NCBI GenBank assembly: GCA_015478945.1
Contig: JABUQX010002242.1
Span: 22,501-52,327 of the forward strand
Length of the DNA stretch: 29,827 nucleotides
Reading direction: 5' to 3'
Source of the DNA: Trachelipus rathkii
Lineage: Eukaryota; Arthropoda; Malacostraca; Isopoda; Trachelipodidae
Below, piece by piece: positions 18,661-29,345 of the stretch. The translations under genes were made by a program, and so were the position numbers. Under the pieces are notes generated by a model, which saw only the letters and a list, made by a program, of their open reading frames with translations, had not been told where the DNA came from and made no database searches. The stretch's first letter is position 1. Each line of letters begins with the position of its first letter.

Positions 18661-19010
18661 GCTTGACCTACTGATTTACTGATTTATTGCTTAAGGTACT
18701 TAAAATATGTTTTTTTCATAGTGAAAATTTTACTTAATAAGCTTTTTATTGTTTTTCTTGAAATAGGATTATTTTAAAATTCATTGGATAGGTTAAAAAT
18801 TTATAGAAGCAAAAGTGGTACGTTATTAACGTTAATAATATAATTCATATTTGTTCAAAAGACTCTGATTGATTTGCTGATCGCATTATACCGTTTTGGC
18901 CGCGAAGCCTCCTTCATATCGAACTTATGAAAATAATTTAAAGTAGTATATTTGACTGTAAGTCAGCGAAGCGTGTAAACATAATAGAATGTACTTGCCC
19001 AGTTTAAAAA
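18660..19010 (+). repeat. Single unit related to the 170-bp array plus unassigned flank
   Basis: GACCTACTGATTTACTGATT, then TATTGCTTAAGGTA and AAAATATGTT, match the end of each array unit at 13975-14660. An inverted relative lies at 11130-11345. The remainder, to 19010, holds no gene. Confidence 0.6.
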
Positions 19011-19230
19011 TTAGCGTACGTTGCCAAAAAAATTAGGTCGCGGTCAAAAAAGGACCGTGGGTAAAAGTTGACCCATGGAAGACCCAAGGGTTTGGTCGAA
19101 GAAAAAGGTCTAGCCAAAAAAGGTTCTAGGCCAAAAGCGTCTAGGCCAAAAATGGTCAATGCCTTGCAAAAAAGGTCATATGCCAATAAAGGTCAAGCCC
19201 AAAAAGGTCAAGCCCAAAAGGTCAGGTGGG
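19010..19230 (+). repeat. GGCCAAAAAGGTCAA minisatellite with AGGTCA words
   Basis: Units of about 15-20 bp of the form GCCAAAAAAGGTC(AAG) repeat about ten times. AGGTCA occurs at 19173, 19190, 19205 and 19220, the last three spaced exactly 15 bp. GTTGACCCATGGAAGACC (about 19065-19090) and GTCAATGCC (about 19155) recur in D2 at 24320-24340 and 24690. The minus-strand open frame 19004-19186 is a shadow of the repeat. Confidence 0.82.
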
Positions 19231-19329
19231 GTTGGTTTTTTCAATAAAATTATACGAGCTTTAAGAGAGATCATTTAAAAGATGGTTGTTGTTGGTAATT
19301 AATTCATTACATTTATTTTATGTATAGGT

Positions 19330-20285
19330 GAGTGTGCCGTGTAGTTAGTGGTTGAGGGGTTTTTGGTGGTGTGTGTGTGAGTGGTGTGTGGTTATATATG
19401 GACCTATACACGTGCTGATGTAATCGCCGCTGTGACCGTATCTTAAGTACTATTATACTGTATTAAGCTAGCTTACACCTAAGAACACATATCGACGGGG
19501 GGTGACATTTAAATATAAGAGAAGAGATGTGATGTGTAATGGAAGCATGCTGAATAGATAGATAGCTATTAGGTTATATGAATATATATTTTCTGTGGTA
19601 ATGTGACTTAGAGTCAATCAATCTAAGTGTGTGAGATGCATATGGTAAAAAGGAAAACCCATGAATACTCGCACTGTGCTGAGTGTATGTTATAGTCCAT
19701 CTGCTGTGTGTTGTTGTAAGTAATACTACTTTGTCGTGAGGGTAGTAGTGTAAGAGAGTGAAATATCTGGTAATAAGTCGAATAGTTTAGATCGATCATT
19801 CAAATATGCAGCCTAGTTTTAGCCCAATAGAGTTAAATGATAGAATAAAAATAAAATTAAAATCTCTTTTTTGTTTGAGGCAATAAGATATCTCGTGTGT
19901 ATGTGTGTGTTAATAGTTTGTAATAAATGTTTGTAATAATAAAGCTCGCGAAATAGTAGTAGAGGTGATATGTGTGTGTGTTTGTGACCGATTGTGTTAA
20001 GTGTAAATGTAAGTGGTTCATCCATGGTTAAATATTTATTGTGATAAAAAAATGGTACGGGTGAGCATGAACGCAACCTTAGTAAGTGTCATAATGCTGT
20101 TAGGATAGTAGAAAAATATAATGAGAAAGTAAAATTATGTTTGGAAACACTTAAATCTGTGTGTGATTATAAGTGTAAATGTAAGTATCTTTGGGTAAAT
20201 GTAAGTGTCATAGATGATGTGTGTATAAGTTCATGTGAATGTGTGGATAAGTGTAAGTGTGTGGTATATAGTGGTGGTTGTATGG
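19330..20285 (+). repeat. TG-rich repeats of D2 with intervening unique DNA
   Basis: GTGGTGTGTGTGTGAGTG is at about 19365, GTTGTAAGTAATACTAC at about 19705, and AAATCTGTGTGTG with AAATGTAAGTGTCATAG at 20150-20215. The interval 19420-19680 is unassigned. A minus-strand 85-residue open frame (19819-20076) lies over the repeat and carries no recognisable domain. Confidence 0.7.
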
Positions 20286-20289
20286 TATT

Positions 20290-21000
20290 AAAATACTTAA
20301 AGAAACATAATTATTAATAATTAACTCTGGGGAACACTAGCAGGTGTCTAACAATATATAACCTTATGAAGAGAGTGAAAAAATTTATGGAAAATAAAGA
20401 TAAAATAATTAAAATAGGATAATTATATAGTAAATAAAAAAATTCACTATAAATGATAAACAAAAATAAAAATTATTAGATAGAATGAAAGAGTTATGAA
20501 ACTCTCTTCACACAGATACAGTAACACTCATTACATCTAGACATATTAAAAATTATGTTGATGCGGTAATTACAGAGCCAGATCTAAACACATATGCATT
20601 GTAACTCTCAGAGAATAAAATACATTTATCGAATTAAAGTCAGTAAAACATGAGTGAGTAATTAAATATAGCTCAATTTAAGTAAACCATTTTATTTGAA
20701 ATAATTAAGAAACTGCTTAGGCCTAATCAATGAAACTTATGTAAAGTAACTAAAAAATAAATACCTATGATAAGTAGTGATCTCTACCCTTTATATATAA
20801 AGTTTTTTTTTTTTTGTTGTTTTCAGTCTTTTTTTACATATAGTTATACTTCGCTTTGAATATAAGCTAGATTTCACTGAGTGTTAATAGATTATGATTA
20901 AGAGATTGTTATACACAATAATTACGATGTGTGTATATATATATGACGTGCATTAATTATTATATGAGATTGAGCATTCTTATATCTCACGATATAGTTA
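20290..21000. other. A-rich stretch and unassigned DNA of D2
   Basis: The segment 20290-20480 corresponds to the AAATAA stretch of D1. From 20500 to 21000 there is AT-rich DNA with a T run near 20803-20815 and a short TATA tract near 20935. A single CAGTAAAACATGAGTGAG unit at about 20640 belongs to the 170-bp array family. No gene is seen. Confidence 0.5.
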
Positions 21001-21400
21001 TACTCAGTATAAATAACATGAGTTAAAGCTCACAGTAATATCAGTAAACAGAGTAAAATACAAGTAATAATAATCCACCCACCTTTATAGGTATCCAACT
21101 AACTGACTGGCGGACATATTGATTTATATTTGACTGATTTTGTATGTATATTTAATAATAATAATAGGGATACGTATTAATATGACTAAAGTGTATAAAC
21201 ACATTATATGTCATACATCCTAGAGGATAATATGCTTTGTACACCGTCCTATACAGTATTTATAATAAATGACATGAGTAAAACAAAAGTATTAACTAAT
21301 ACTTACTACTTGTATATGCCACTATGTAACATCCTACTTAATTGATTTACTGATTATTAGACTGACTCACTTATTATAAGGTATAATATTAAATTATTAA
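21000..21400 (+). repeat. Two decayed units of the 170-bp array (D2)
   Basis: AACATGAGTTAAAGC, CAGTAAACAGAG, ATCCACCCACCTTTATAGG, ATTGATTTATATTTGACTGA and TTTTGTATGTAT form one unit. ATGACATGAGTAAAACAAAA, CTATGTAACATCCTAC, TTGATTTACTGATTATT and TATAAGGTATAATAT form another. They match units at 13975-14660 with extra short insertions. Landmark spacing is about 230 bp. Confidence 0.7.
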
Positions 21401-21930
21401 TAGAATTGTGATTTTTAAGCTTAGTAAATAACATTTAGATTTGCTATTTAACTCACTAGTGTATATTAAAATAATGAAGTTAAAGCCGTAATGATCAATT
21501 TTAATAATATCAATAGCATTAGCGTAAGCTATGTCAAATAATTGGTCCAAATTTACATTTACAGTTTTATGCCTTGTTGTACAGTTAATTAAGTTTAATT
21601 AGTATTTTAATAAATAATAAGTTTAGTATACAATTGTAAGTAAAATAAAAGTTATATATCAGTAACCTTAACTGGTTTTATTTGCTTCTTACACTATAGA
21701 TATTTTAAAAAATTTATAAAAGTAAAAAAGTAGAAGTAAAATATTAAAATAATGTCTTGATAATAGTGTATAAAGTTTTTACAATTGTGAATCACTGAGA
21801 ATGTTGTTTAATAAAAAATATTCTGTTAATCTCTGAATAAATTAATGAATGACATAGTTATATATAATATATATATATATGATATATATATTATAAATAT
21901 ATATTAGTATATTTAATTATATTTCGCTAT
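21400..21930 (+). repeat. D2 unique-looking stretch, partly homologous to 14660-14930
   Basis: From about 21600 the landmarks AAGTAAAATAAAAGTTATA, ATATCAGTAAC, CTTCTTACACTATAG and AAAAAATTTATAAAAGTAAA follow in D1 order. A TATATA tract at 21860-21905 follows. The part 21400-21600 is unassigned. Confidence 0.6.
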
Positions 21931-22470
21931 AACTAACTTTGTCAAAATGTCTGTATATGTATTTATATATATAATGTGAATAAGTGACAATTTATATCTT
22001 ATAGTATAGTAGTAGCGGATACAATATTTACATACCCTGCAGTACACATAATAATCAATAAGTTTTCTGCTAAAATGTCGCTGTCTTCTAGTTGACAGGT
22101 CTTGCACACTCGTCTGATAACAGCATTTGAGGCGGTAGACCGAGAGTACATGACGCCTCGGAATGTTAAAATATTATCGCAGCATGAACTGGAGTGGCTG
22201 CGCTCTGAGCGCGAGGAACCTGGTCGTGCATGAGAATTAGCATTAACTCGCTAATAGACGCGCAATATGAGCAAGACGAGGCGTGTAGTGGGTGCGACTA
22301 CGACAGCCGGATGTCCATTATATAATTGTCGTGAGAATTCGAACGTGTTTCTGCAGAATATAGTAAACTCTGTCTGGCGTGGTGACTGTATAAAATATAG
22401 TGAGGTGCTATACCCGTAATCTCCCCGATTAGCATGCACTAGGAATAACGGTACAATATGCTGCCCAGTA
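21930..22470. other. D2 stretch of raised GC, position-equivalent to the D1 CpG island
   Basis: Between about 22080 and 22450 the sequence holds CG-containing words (GACGCCTCGG, GCGCTCTGAGCGCGAGG, AGACGAGGCG) that are rare elsewhere in D2. Minus-strand open frames of 62-64 residues show no domain. It follows the homologue of 14660-14930, as the CpG island does in D1, but base-level similarity is weak. Confidence 0.45.
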
Positions 22471-22840
22471 CTTGCACATACGTAAGTCGAGGTCGTCTCG
22501 TATTCAATGTATTATATGGGGTGACAATAAACATTTGAGTTTCAATTCCACAATCTAATGATTTCTAATACTTCATTGCCAATTATGAATGAATTTTGCT
22601 TAGCTGCACAAACTAAACCACCCAGAATGATCATTCTATCATAAAGATGTAAGTATACAATCAAAGATTGAGCATCAAATAAATTGAGCTTCAGAGTGTG
22701 TTATAATGGTGTAAGTGCTAAGTAATATGTATATACTAGTGCGTATGTATTTATGAGTGAAGTGTTATATATGTAGCTGTATAGTGAGTGTATGATTAGT
22801 ATTAATGTAGTATAGGAGTGCTAAAGTTGATAGCTTATAT
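22470..22840. other. Unassigned D2 DNA with scattered GTGTAAGTG units
   Basis: There is no gene. Words such as GGTGTAAGTGCTAAGTAATA and TAGTGAGTGTATGATTAG are decayed TG-repeat units. Confidence 0.4.
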
Positions 22841-23400
22841 AAGTGTTAATAAAATACTAACTCCTAGTAAGGATAATGACTAATTCTTCTAGTAACTTAG
22901 TAATAATAACCATACGATATTACTTCGAATACTTTATACTCTTATATATATATAGGATATAGTATAGTATTAGTATAACACCAATTAATTAATTCAGTAG
23001 GCTTATATCTATCTAGGGCTCAGGAGGCTAGAAAAGGCTTGAATAAATAGACTCTTACTCTCAAGTTTAGGTCACATCAGGGATGTTTCACTTGGCACTC
23101 ATTGCACTCACTTGGCACTCATTGATCACAACTCTCATTTGGGCAGCTCATTTGAGTATCTCATTTAGTATCACTCATCTGGCACTTTACAACTATGGCA
23201 CTAATATCTATATTACTACATAGTATATACTCTATATAGATACACTATAGAACATCCCCTAGATACTCCTACCGCGGATTGGAGACACCAATCTGTTACA
23301 TCAATATAGTGAATACTATCTCAAAGTATGAGACACGTACTAAAGATGACTGATCATTATAATCAAAAGATAGTGAAGTCATCAATTATTGATCATGATA
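22840..23400 (+). repeat. D2 copy of the GGCACTCA module
   Basis: The order AATACTAACTCCTAGTAAGGA, CTTCTAGTAACTTAG, AGGGCTCAGGAGGCTAGAAA and AGGCTTGAA is kept. GGCACTCATT repeats (23092-23200), CATCCCCTAGATACTCCTAC, GGAGACACC and GTCATCAATTATTGATCATG follow. This matches D1 15640-16160. Between landmarks, short ATA/TAT-containing segments are added. Confidence 0.75.
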
Positions 23401-23404
23401 GTCA

Positions 23405-23705
23405 TAAGATAAGTGTAGCGTGATTTTGTGTGGAGACTTCTAGTGTGTGGTAGCTGTTGTTTGTACCGGTGTTGTGTATAAGTGTAATGTAAGTGCAATA
23501 TGTGAAATGTAAGTGTCATAGTGACTATGGGTGTATAAATGTCATTAGTGAATGTGTGGTATAAGTGTAATATATTCTGGTGTGAGTGTAATTAAATCTT
23601 GCGTGTGTGTAAGTAAACTGTGTGTGAGTGTAAGTAAAAAGTGTGTGTTCGTGTGTGTGTGTTGTGTGTGTGGTGTGTGGTGTGTTTGTTTGTTTGAGGC
23701 CAGAG
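23405..23705 (+). repeat. TG-rich repeats, third block
   Basis: GTGTAATGTAAGTGCAATATG, AAATGTAAGTGTCATAGTG and GTGTGTAAGTAAACTGTGTG units run into a (TG)n tract at 23640-23690. The minus-strand open frame (23525-23710, Thr/His repeats) is an artefact. Confidence 0.85.
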
Positions 23706-23980
23706 GTCATTCTAAGCTAGTGATTTAGATGAGATATGTGTGTTGGAACTAATAAAGGTGTGTGGTTATAATATATAATGTCACGATCGTTTAGTTTGCA
23801 AGTAAATTGAATGGAAATGTTATATGTCGCATGCTAATCATGCGAAGTAATGTGTGAGTTGTCAATTTTTGTCGTTGATACAGAGATATTCTCAAGATTA
23901 AATTATGAGGATAGAATACATATACGATAAGTTCTCAAAGTTAGGTAAACGGAATTATGGATTGGTATGGTATCATACTC
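23705..23980. other. Unassigned DNA between D2 modules
   Basis: No gene or recognised repeat lies here. In D1 the corresponding interval is where repeat R copy C sits. Confidence 0.4.
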
Positions 23981-24800
23981 AGAGTGTGACCAAAATTTAA
24001 CTCACCGGTGGTCATAAATATTAGACCCTAATGGTATCTGGCATGACTTTGGTAGAAAAGGTCAATGACAAATAAAGTAAAACATCTCAATATAAAAGGC
24101 TAAAGCCCTAAAGGAAGTGAGACAATAAAATTATCACTGGTAGACCTCACAAATATTGTATACCTACTGTAATATATGGGCTAATCTAGTCACTCAATAA
24201 TATAGTACTGCTCGGGAAATTGATCTATAATGTGAGTTACATAACAGGTTAAAATACATACAAAAAAAGTGGACTAATGACCCCTATAAGGTGGTGGCCG
24301 AAAAATTAATTGGTATGGCCAAAATTGACCCATGGAAGTACAAAAGGTTATGGTATCGATAATATAATAATTATAATTATATAGTATATACGGTCAGGTA
24401 TGTACTTGTATTACAACGAGGTTAGTACGAACCGGTTTAGGCGCCACCGTTTACTTCGAAGGGTTGCAATAAGTTTATAGGGTATGCTACTCACTAGTTT
24501 AAAATAATAATTAGGGTGCTCATAAATAAATTAGGGTGATCGAGCCAAAATACCGTGGAGGGCCCAAAAATTGACCCATGGTAATACCTAAATAGGGTAT
24601 ATTGTAGTCTCACGAATAAAGGTCTAGGATCCAAATAAATAATGGATCTGGCACTTAAAATGAGTATAGTTGACCCATAAATAAGGTCAATGCCTCATAA
24701 AGTATAAGGTCAATGCATAAAAAGTATAGTCGAATTAGCCAATATATAAAGGCTGATTCATAATAGCCCCAACAAAAGGTCAGGTGTATGATGATTTTAT
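23980..24800 (+). repeat. CCAAAA/GGTCA repeats of D2
   Basis: GGTCATAAATATTAGACCC, GGCTAAAGCCCTAAAGG, GGTGGCCGAAAAATTAA, GCCAAAATTGACCCATGG, GGAGGGCCCAAAAATTGACC and AAGGTCAATGCC match D1 18160-19230. AGGTCA words persist at about 24682, 24707 and 24776. A sub-segment (about 24320 and 24560) shows the TTGACCCATGG landmark twice, so the module is partly duplicated in D2. Confidence 0.75.
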
Positions 24801-24879
24801 GCTATCTGGTTACAATGTAAGGTGTAGGTTTATTGGTGATGGTTTTTGGTATAGTATATATCAGTGATAGTGGGTATTT

Positions 24880-25100
24880 TATTGGGCCTCCGTGAATGCT
24901 ACGCTATTATTACTATATCTTACTAATATCATCTCTTCTCTCTACGTTCTTATCATATATCTCTCTATCTCTCTCTTACTATCTCTTACTCTCTCTCTAT
25001 CTTCTCTCTTCATCTCTCTTCATCTTCTCTCTCTCTCTTCTCTCTCTACTTATCATCTTCACCTTTCTATACTCTCTACTCTCTTCTATATCTTAGTTTT
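24880..25100 (+). repeat. (CT)n/(CTT)n pyrimidine tract
   Basis: About 200 bp are almost pure C and T on the plus strand, in CTCTCT, TCTTCTCT and CTTACTATCTCT units. Two overlapping open frames of 66-71 residues made of Ser, Leu and Tyr come from this tract and are not genes. Confidence 0.93.
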
Positions 25101-26560
25101 CTTTTAGATTCCCAAGTCACAATTCTTTTATTAATTGTATTCCTTATTGTATATATATCATATATTATAATCTATACTTGAAATTATATTATTTAACTAT
25201 ATAAAAACTCTTATGAAAATAATAGTGAACTATATATATAATATTACCCTAAATATTTCAAATCTATTGCTTCACAATTACCTTTAAATCTAATATATTA
25301 TATGTTATTATAAATTGAAAAATATATAATATATCTCTTCTACTTACTTTACTTCTATGTAATCTCAATTATTATACTAGTCACTAATAATAACTGAACT
25401 CATGTTCATTCCACTCAGTAGATGCATTTAATAGGACGTCAGTATTAACAGTCCATCCATAAGTAGGACTAGACCGAATGAATTGTTTTATAAGTTTAAT
25501 AATGTATAAAAATATTAGATAAAAATTAAATAATGATGTAAGCAATAAAAATATGTAAAGAAAATTGTAATAATATTGTAAGAAAAAAATATTATTGAAT
25601 ATAATTTGAATGTTTACAAAAATCATGTTAGAGGTGAATATTATGATATTAACAGTTATTCTAAGATAGGTAGGCTCAAATATATATTAGTATGAGAGGT
25701 GACATCACTAGAAGAGATTATGTTTGATTTATATTTAGTATAAGAATAGATTTTGATATGCGCAGAATGTGACAAGTAAGATAGACATGTGATATTTATC
25801 GATTCTCAGTAAAATGTTTTATAACGAATGCTTTAAGTTTGATTTATGATGTTTCTCAAGGTGAAGGATTTGGGTGTAGTCAGCTAGCTGTGTAAAAAGA
25901 TAAAACAGGAAATCAGTAAGGCAAACCCATAGCATCCCTCTATAATATATATTTAGTATGAGTAGAAGATAGATATATATATAATATATATATAAAATTA
26001 ATAGAAATTTAGAGTTGACCAATCGACTAATCGGTGTGAGTTGACTGTATACAGAGCACTAATATTAATTGGAAAATGAAGAGTTCAAGCTCACTCACCG
26101 GTTATACGAAAATAAAGGATTAGGTGTGAAGGTGTGCAGATAAGCGATACGTGTATTGCTCGATATATATATAAATAATCTGATGGCCTCTCCGATGTCA
26201 TCTCTCCTCATAGATGACTGGAGGTGAGGACTCGCGGTATCAAGCTTCCAACATATTCTGCTACGTATTATAACCGATGTATAAATAGTGAGTAAAGCAT
26301 GCAATTGGAAAATACGACAATCACGGAGAAAGAAAACCAAAGGGCCTGCTACTACATTAGCAAAACTTTAAAATCTATTCTCATGGATTAATAACACTAT
26401 ATTCATAAAATAATTTAATAAAGTTAACAATAATAAATTTTTATATAACAAAAAATTAAATTATCTCAATATATTAAAAATCTTTAAAACGTATCGTTAA
26501 CACATAAGTTGACACTTTACTCTACGTTTGTCAAGCGCTTAAATACCATGAATGTCGCAA
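25100..26560. other. Unassigned AT-rich DNA
   Basis: Minus-strand open frames of 67-81 residues (25384-25626, 25819-26022, 26095-26340) occur. The first is Ile/Leu/Phe/Tyr-rich with a more normal C-terminal part, and the last has ordinary composition. None shows a motif I know, and no splice or polyadenylation pattern ties them together. I do not call genes. Confidence 0.4.
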
Positions 26561-26995
26561 TATAAGATACATATATATATGATATATATTAGAAAATTCA
26601 TTATCATGAATTTATTATATATGTATAATATATATAGGCTATATAGTAATACTGTTATATATATATATATATAAGTGTGATAACACTGCTATACACATAA
26701 TATAACACTGTCGAGAAATTTAAATCATATCTTTCGTATCCGTAATGATATAGTATATATTAAGTCAAATATTATATCTTGAATAATTAGAAAATTGTAT
26801 ACATGAAAATTGTAAAAAAGAAAAATATATACATATTTAGTACATTATAAAAGTAATGTTTTGTAGTGTCTTACGCTTGCACCAACACACCAAAACTACT
26901 ATATACTCGTCAAGATAAACTAATATAATATAGTATAATATATATATTATTATATATATACTTAATTTATTAATATATATTTAGTATTGTATACA
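26560..26995. repeat. Scattered short (TA)n tracts
   Basis: TATATA runs are at about 26568-26592, 26615-26640, 26655-26675 and 26925-26985, with AT-rich DNA between. Confidence 0.85.
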
Positions 26996-28700
26996 AACAC
27001 CAGACATTAACAATACATATCATACTCTTATAAACATAACATGTCACTACTCTCAATTTCTTATTATTGACACTATATGTGAGTAATTTTCCTCTAAAAA
27101 ATATTCTTTCTTTATACGTTCAATTAACTTTAATTTACCTATGGAAATAGGAGGAAACATTCTATTATTATTAATTCTCTATTTACAGTAAATAACTCAA
27201 CTCAGTGCTTCTTTTTCTTCGAATAGACTGATTCCTCCACCTTCTATAATACTTTATTAACTTGGCACAATTATAACTCCTCTTCCTCTCACATCTCATC
27301 ATTTATTTCAAATATTATGATAACTTTACTTTTCTAACTATTCTAAAAATGTAAAAACATATTCTTATATGGAAGTGAAGAGTATATAAATCGTGTGCTA
27401 TCACCTTAACTCTGAGGATTGAACACCCCTACAATTGCGAGTTAGAGTAATATTTAAGTACGTAGATCCCTCATCCGTACAACACGATGAAACTTTTCGA
27501 TATCATTATCCTATCTCATATTCTCTCGAGAATAAAGATATGACTGTATGTTTTAAAATTAAGCGAACACACAACTCTCCTCACACACAAAACTAGCTAC
27601 ACTGTCGAAGCTCACTACAAGAGATGAGACCAAATGTACTAGTTTCCCCACTTTACTACAGTTACATGTTTTTATTAAATGTCCTCAGTATGCTCAATAT
27701 ATTCCATATAATAATACCGCTCACAAATTACCATTAGTACTAAGAGTTACTCAAAAGATTTCCTGTGCCTGATAGGCAAACAAGATATTCATAACATTGA
27801 GAGCGTTAGAGTAGAATAGAGCGTTAAAAGGATATAGAGACTCAGCATAGAAGTATTTCATGGTGACCTATGTCACTGTTAGATTAAGCATGTATAGTCG
27901 CTCTGCTCTATAATCATCGCCTGTTCTTGAACCTTCACACCAACTCTATTCGTTGCTGGAGACAAGTGAATACTCCTCACACCAAAGTTCGATAATAAAG
28001 AGAATCGCGGCTCGCATTTTATTTTGTAATTCTTAGTATACTACGATATCGAATAATCGACAATATCATAAGAGCTTCGCGAGTATGATCTCCCTCATTA
28101 ATCACCCAAAGAACATTCACAACGAGTTGAGATTTCCTTGTGGAGACAGCAAACTTTGCGATTCCATTATGGATTTATCTCTACAGTCCTCCCTTTAACC
28201 AATTCATTTAATTTAATTCTGATTAACTTATCGAAAATACATTAACTATTGTGCGGGTAAACCCATATAAAGTAAAGAAAGGATAGTTTAGAAATACCAA
28301 ACAGTATATATATTTCAGAAAAATTAGATTTATTTATGGAACTCATTAGGTACTTGCACATCTTTTAGATTCTGTGCTGAGGCTTTACGAATGTCGCTCA
28401 TGTGTACAGGCGGAAGCGTCCTCAAATGGTATGTTTTTTAAAATTGATTATTTGTTATTTCTTGTGTATTTTTTTTTTAGATAATAGATAGTATAGAATA
28501 GTTCATCAAGATACAGAATTAAGCATACTGAGATGTATAGTATTTGTAACAACTTTACTATCTACATAGACAAAGAGCATGATTGTCTATCTCATAATCT
28601 CAACGATAAAGGCCATAGTTGATTCTATTACTTGTAGTCCCCTTATATGCTCTCACTTTAACATCTATATTATAACATTGCGTAAGATTATTATGCAATA
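26995..28700. other. Unassigned non-coding DNA
   Basis: No gene is visible on either strand. A short stretch at 27145-27185 (ATAGGAGGAAACATTCTATT, then CTATTTACA) resembles 15653-15700 in D1 (ATAGGAGGAAGCATTCTAGC, then ATATTTACA) and may be another fragment of the GGCACTCA module, without its repeats. The rest is unassigned. Confidence 0.4.
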
Positions 28701-28709
28701 TTTAACATC

Positions 28710-28714
<5 letters not shown>

Positions 28715-28747
<33 letters not shown>

Positions 28748-28975
28748 TATAATTATACTATTATTATAGATATTAATATATATATATACTAATATATAGT
28801 ACGTATTATACTATATCATATATTATATATATTATATTAATATTATATATATATATAATAATAATATATATATATATAATATTAGTATAATTATATATAT
28901 TATATTATTACGGTATATATATATACATTATATATTATAGTATTAACTATATAAATATATATAATAGATATATAT

Positions 28976-29013
<38 letters not shown>

Positions 29014-29345
29014 AAACTATACCTTATATATATATTAATATACTTATATTATATTATATATATATATATATCATATAATATTATATATAATATAATTATA
29101 TAAATATATATATATAATATATAATATATATATACTATATTTATGATAATATTAATTACTATATAATATATATATAACTTTATATATATATATAATATAT
29201 TATATATATATATAAATATAGTATATTATATATAAACATATATATATATAGTATATATTATATATATATATATAGTACTTATTAATATATATATAATATA
29301 TAGTATATATAAATTAAATTATAATAATATAATAATATATATGTA
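28715..29345. repeat. Long imperfect (TA)n array, about 630 bp
   Basis: The array is almost exclusively A and T, in TATATA, ATTATA and ATAATA units with isolated C or G. It is the longest simple-sequence block in the window. Such arrays are self-complementary, and their length is often misassembled. Confidence 0.95.

Larger units (their letters stand above)
13200..19280 (+). repeat. Block D1, first copy of a roughly 6-kb tandem segmental duplication
   Basis: The modules of D1 recur in the same order in D2. The start (ATAAATTATACATTATATGTG, then GTGAGTGTGCGTGTG) matches 19290-19350. The TG units at 13560-13790 match 20150-20280, and the A-rich stretch 13800-13950 matches 20290-20480. The array 13975-14660 matches 21000-21400, and 14660-14930 matches 21600-21930. 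The GGCACTCA module 15640-16160 matches 22840-23400. The CCAAAA repeat 18160-19230 matches 23980-24790. D1 contains extra material: repeat R copy C, and the sharp CpG-rich island in its strongest form. Confidence 0.8.
19290..24850 (+). repeat. Block D2, second copy of the tandem segmental duplication
   Basis: This block is collinear with D1 but more diverged, with many short AT-containing changes. It lacks repeat R copy C and has only a weak equivalent of the CpG-rich island. It has extra AT-rich material around 20500-21000. Offsets between matching landmarks vary: about 6.6 kb near the TG units, 7.2 kb at the GGCACTCA module and 5.6 kb at the AGGTCA repeat. These shifts reflect the insertions and deletions in each copy. 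Confidence 0.78.

Noticed and set aside
24892..25107. Plus-strand Ser/Leu-rich frames resembling membrane segments
   Set aside because: They are a translation of a CT simple repeat; the hydrophobic pattern is a composition effect.
26095..26340. Minus-strand 81-residue frame with ordinary amino-acid composition
   Set aside because: No domain, signal or splice context was seen. It could be a chance frame or a decayed fragment, so no gene is called.
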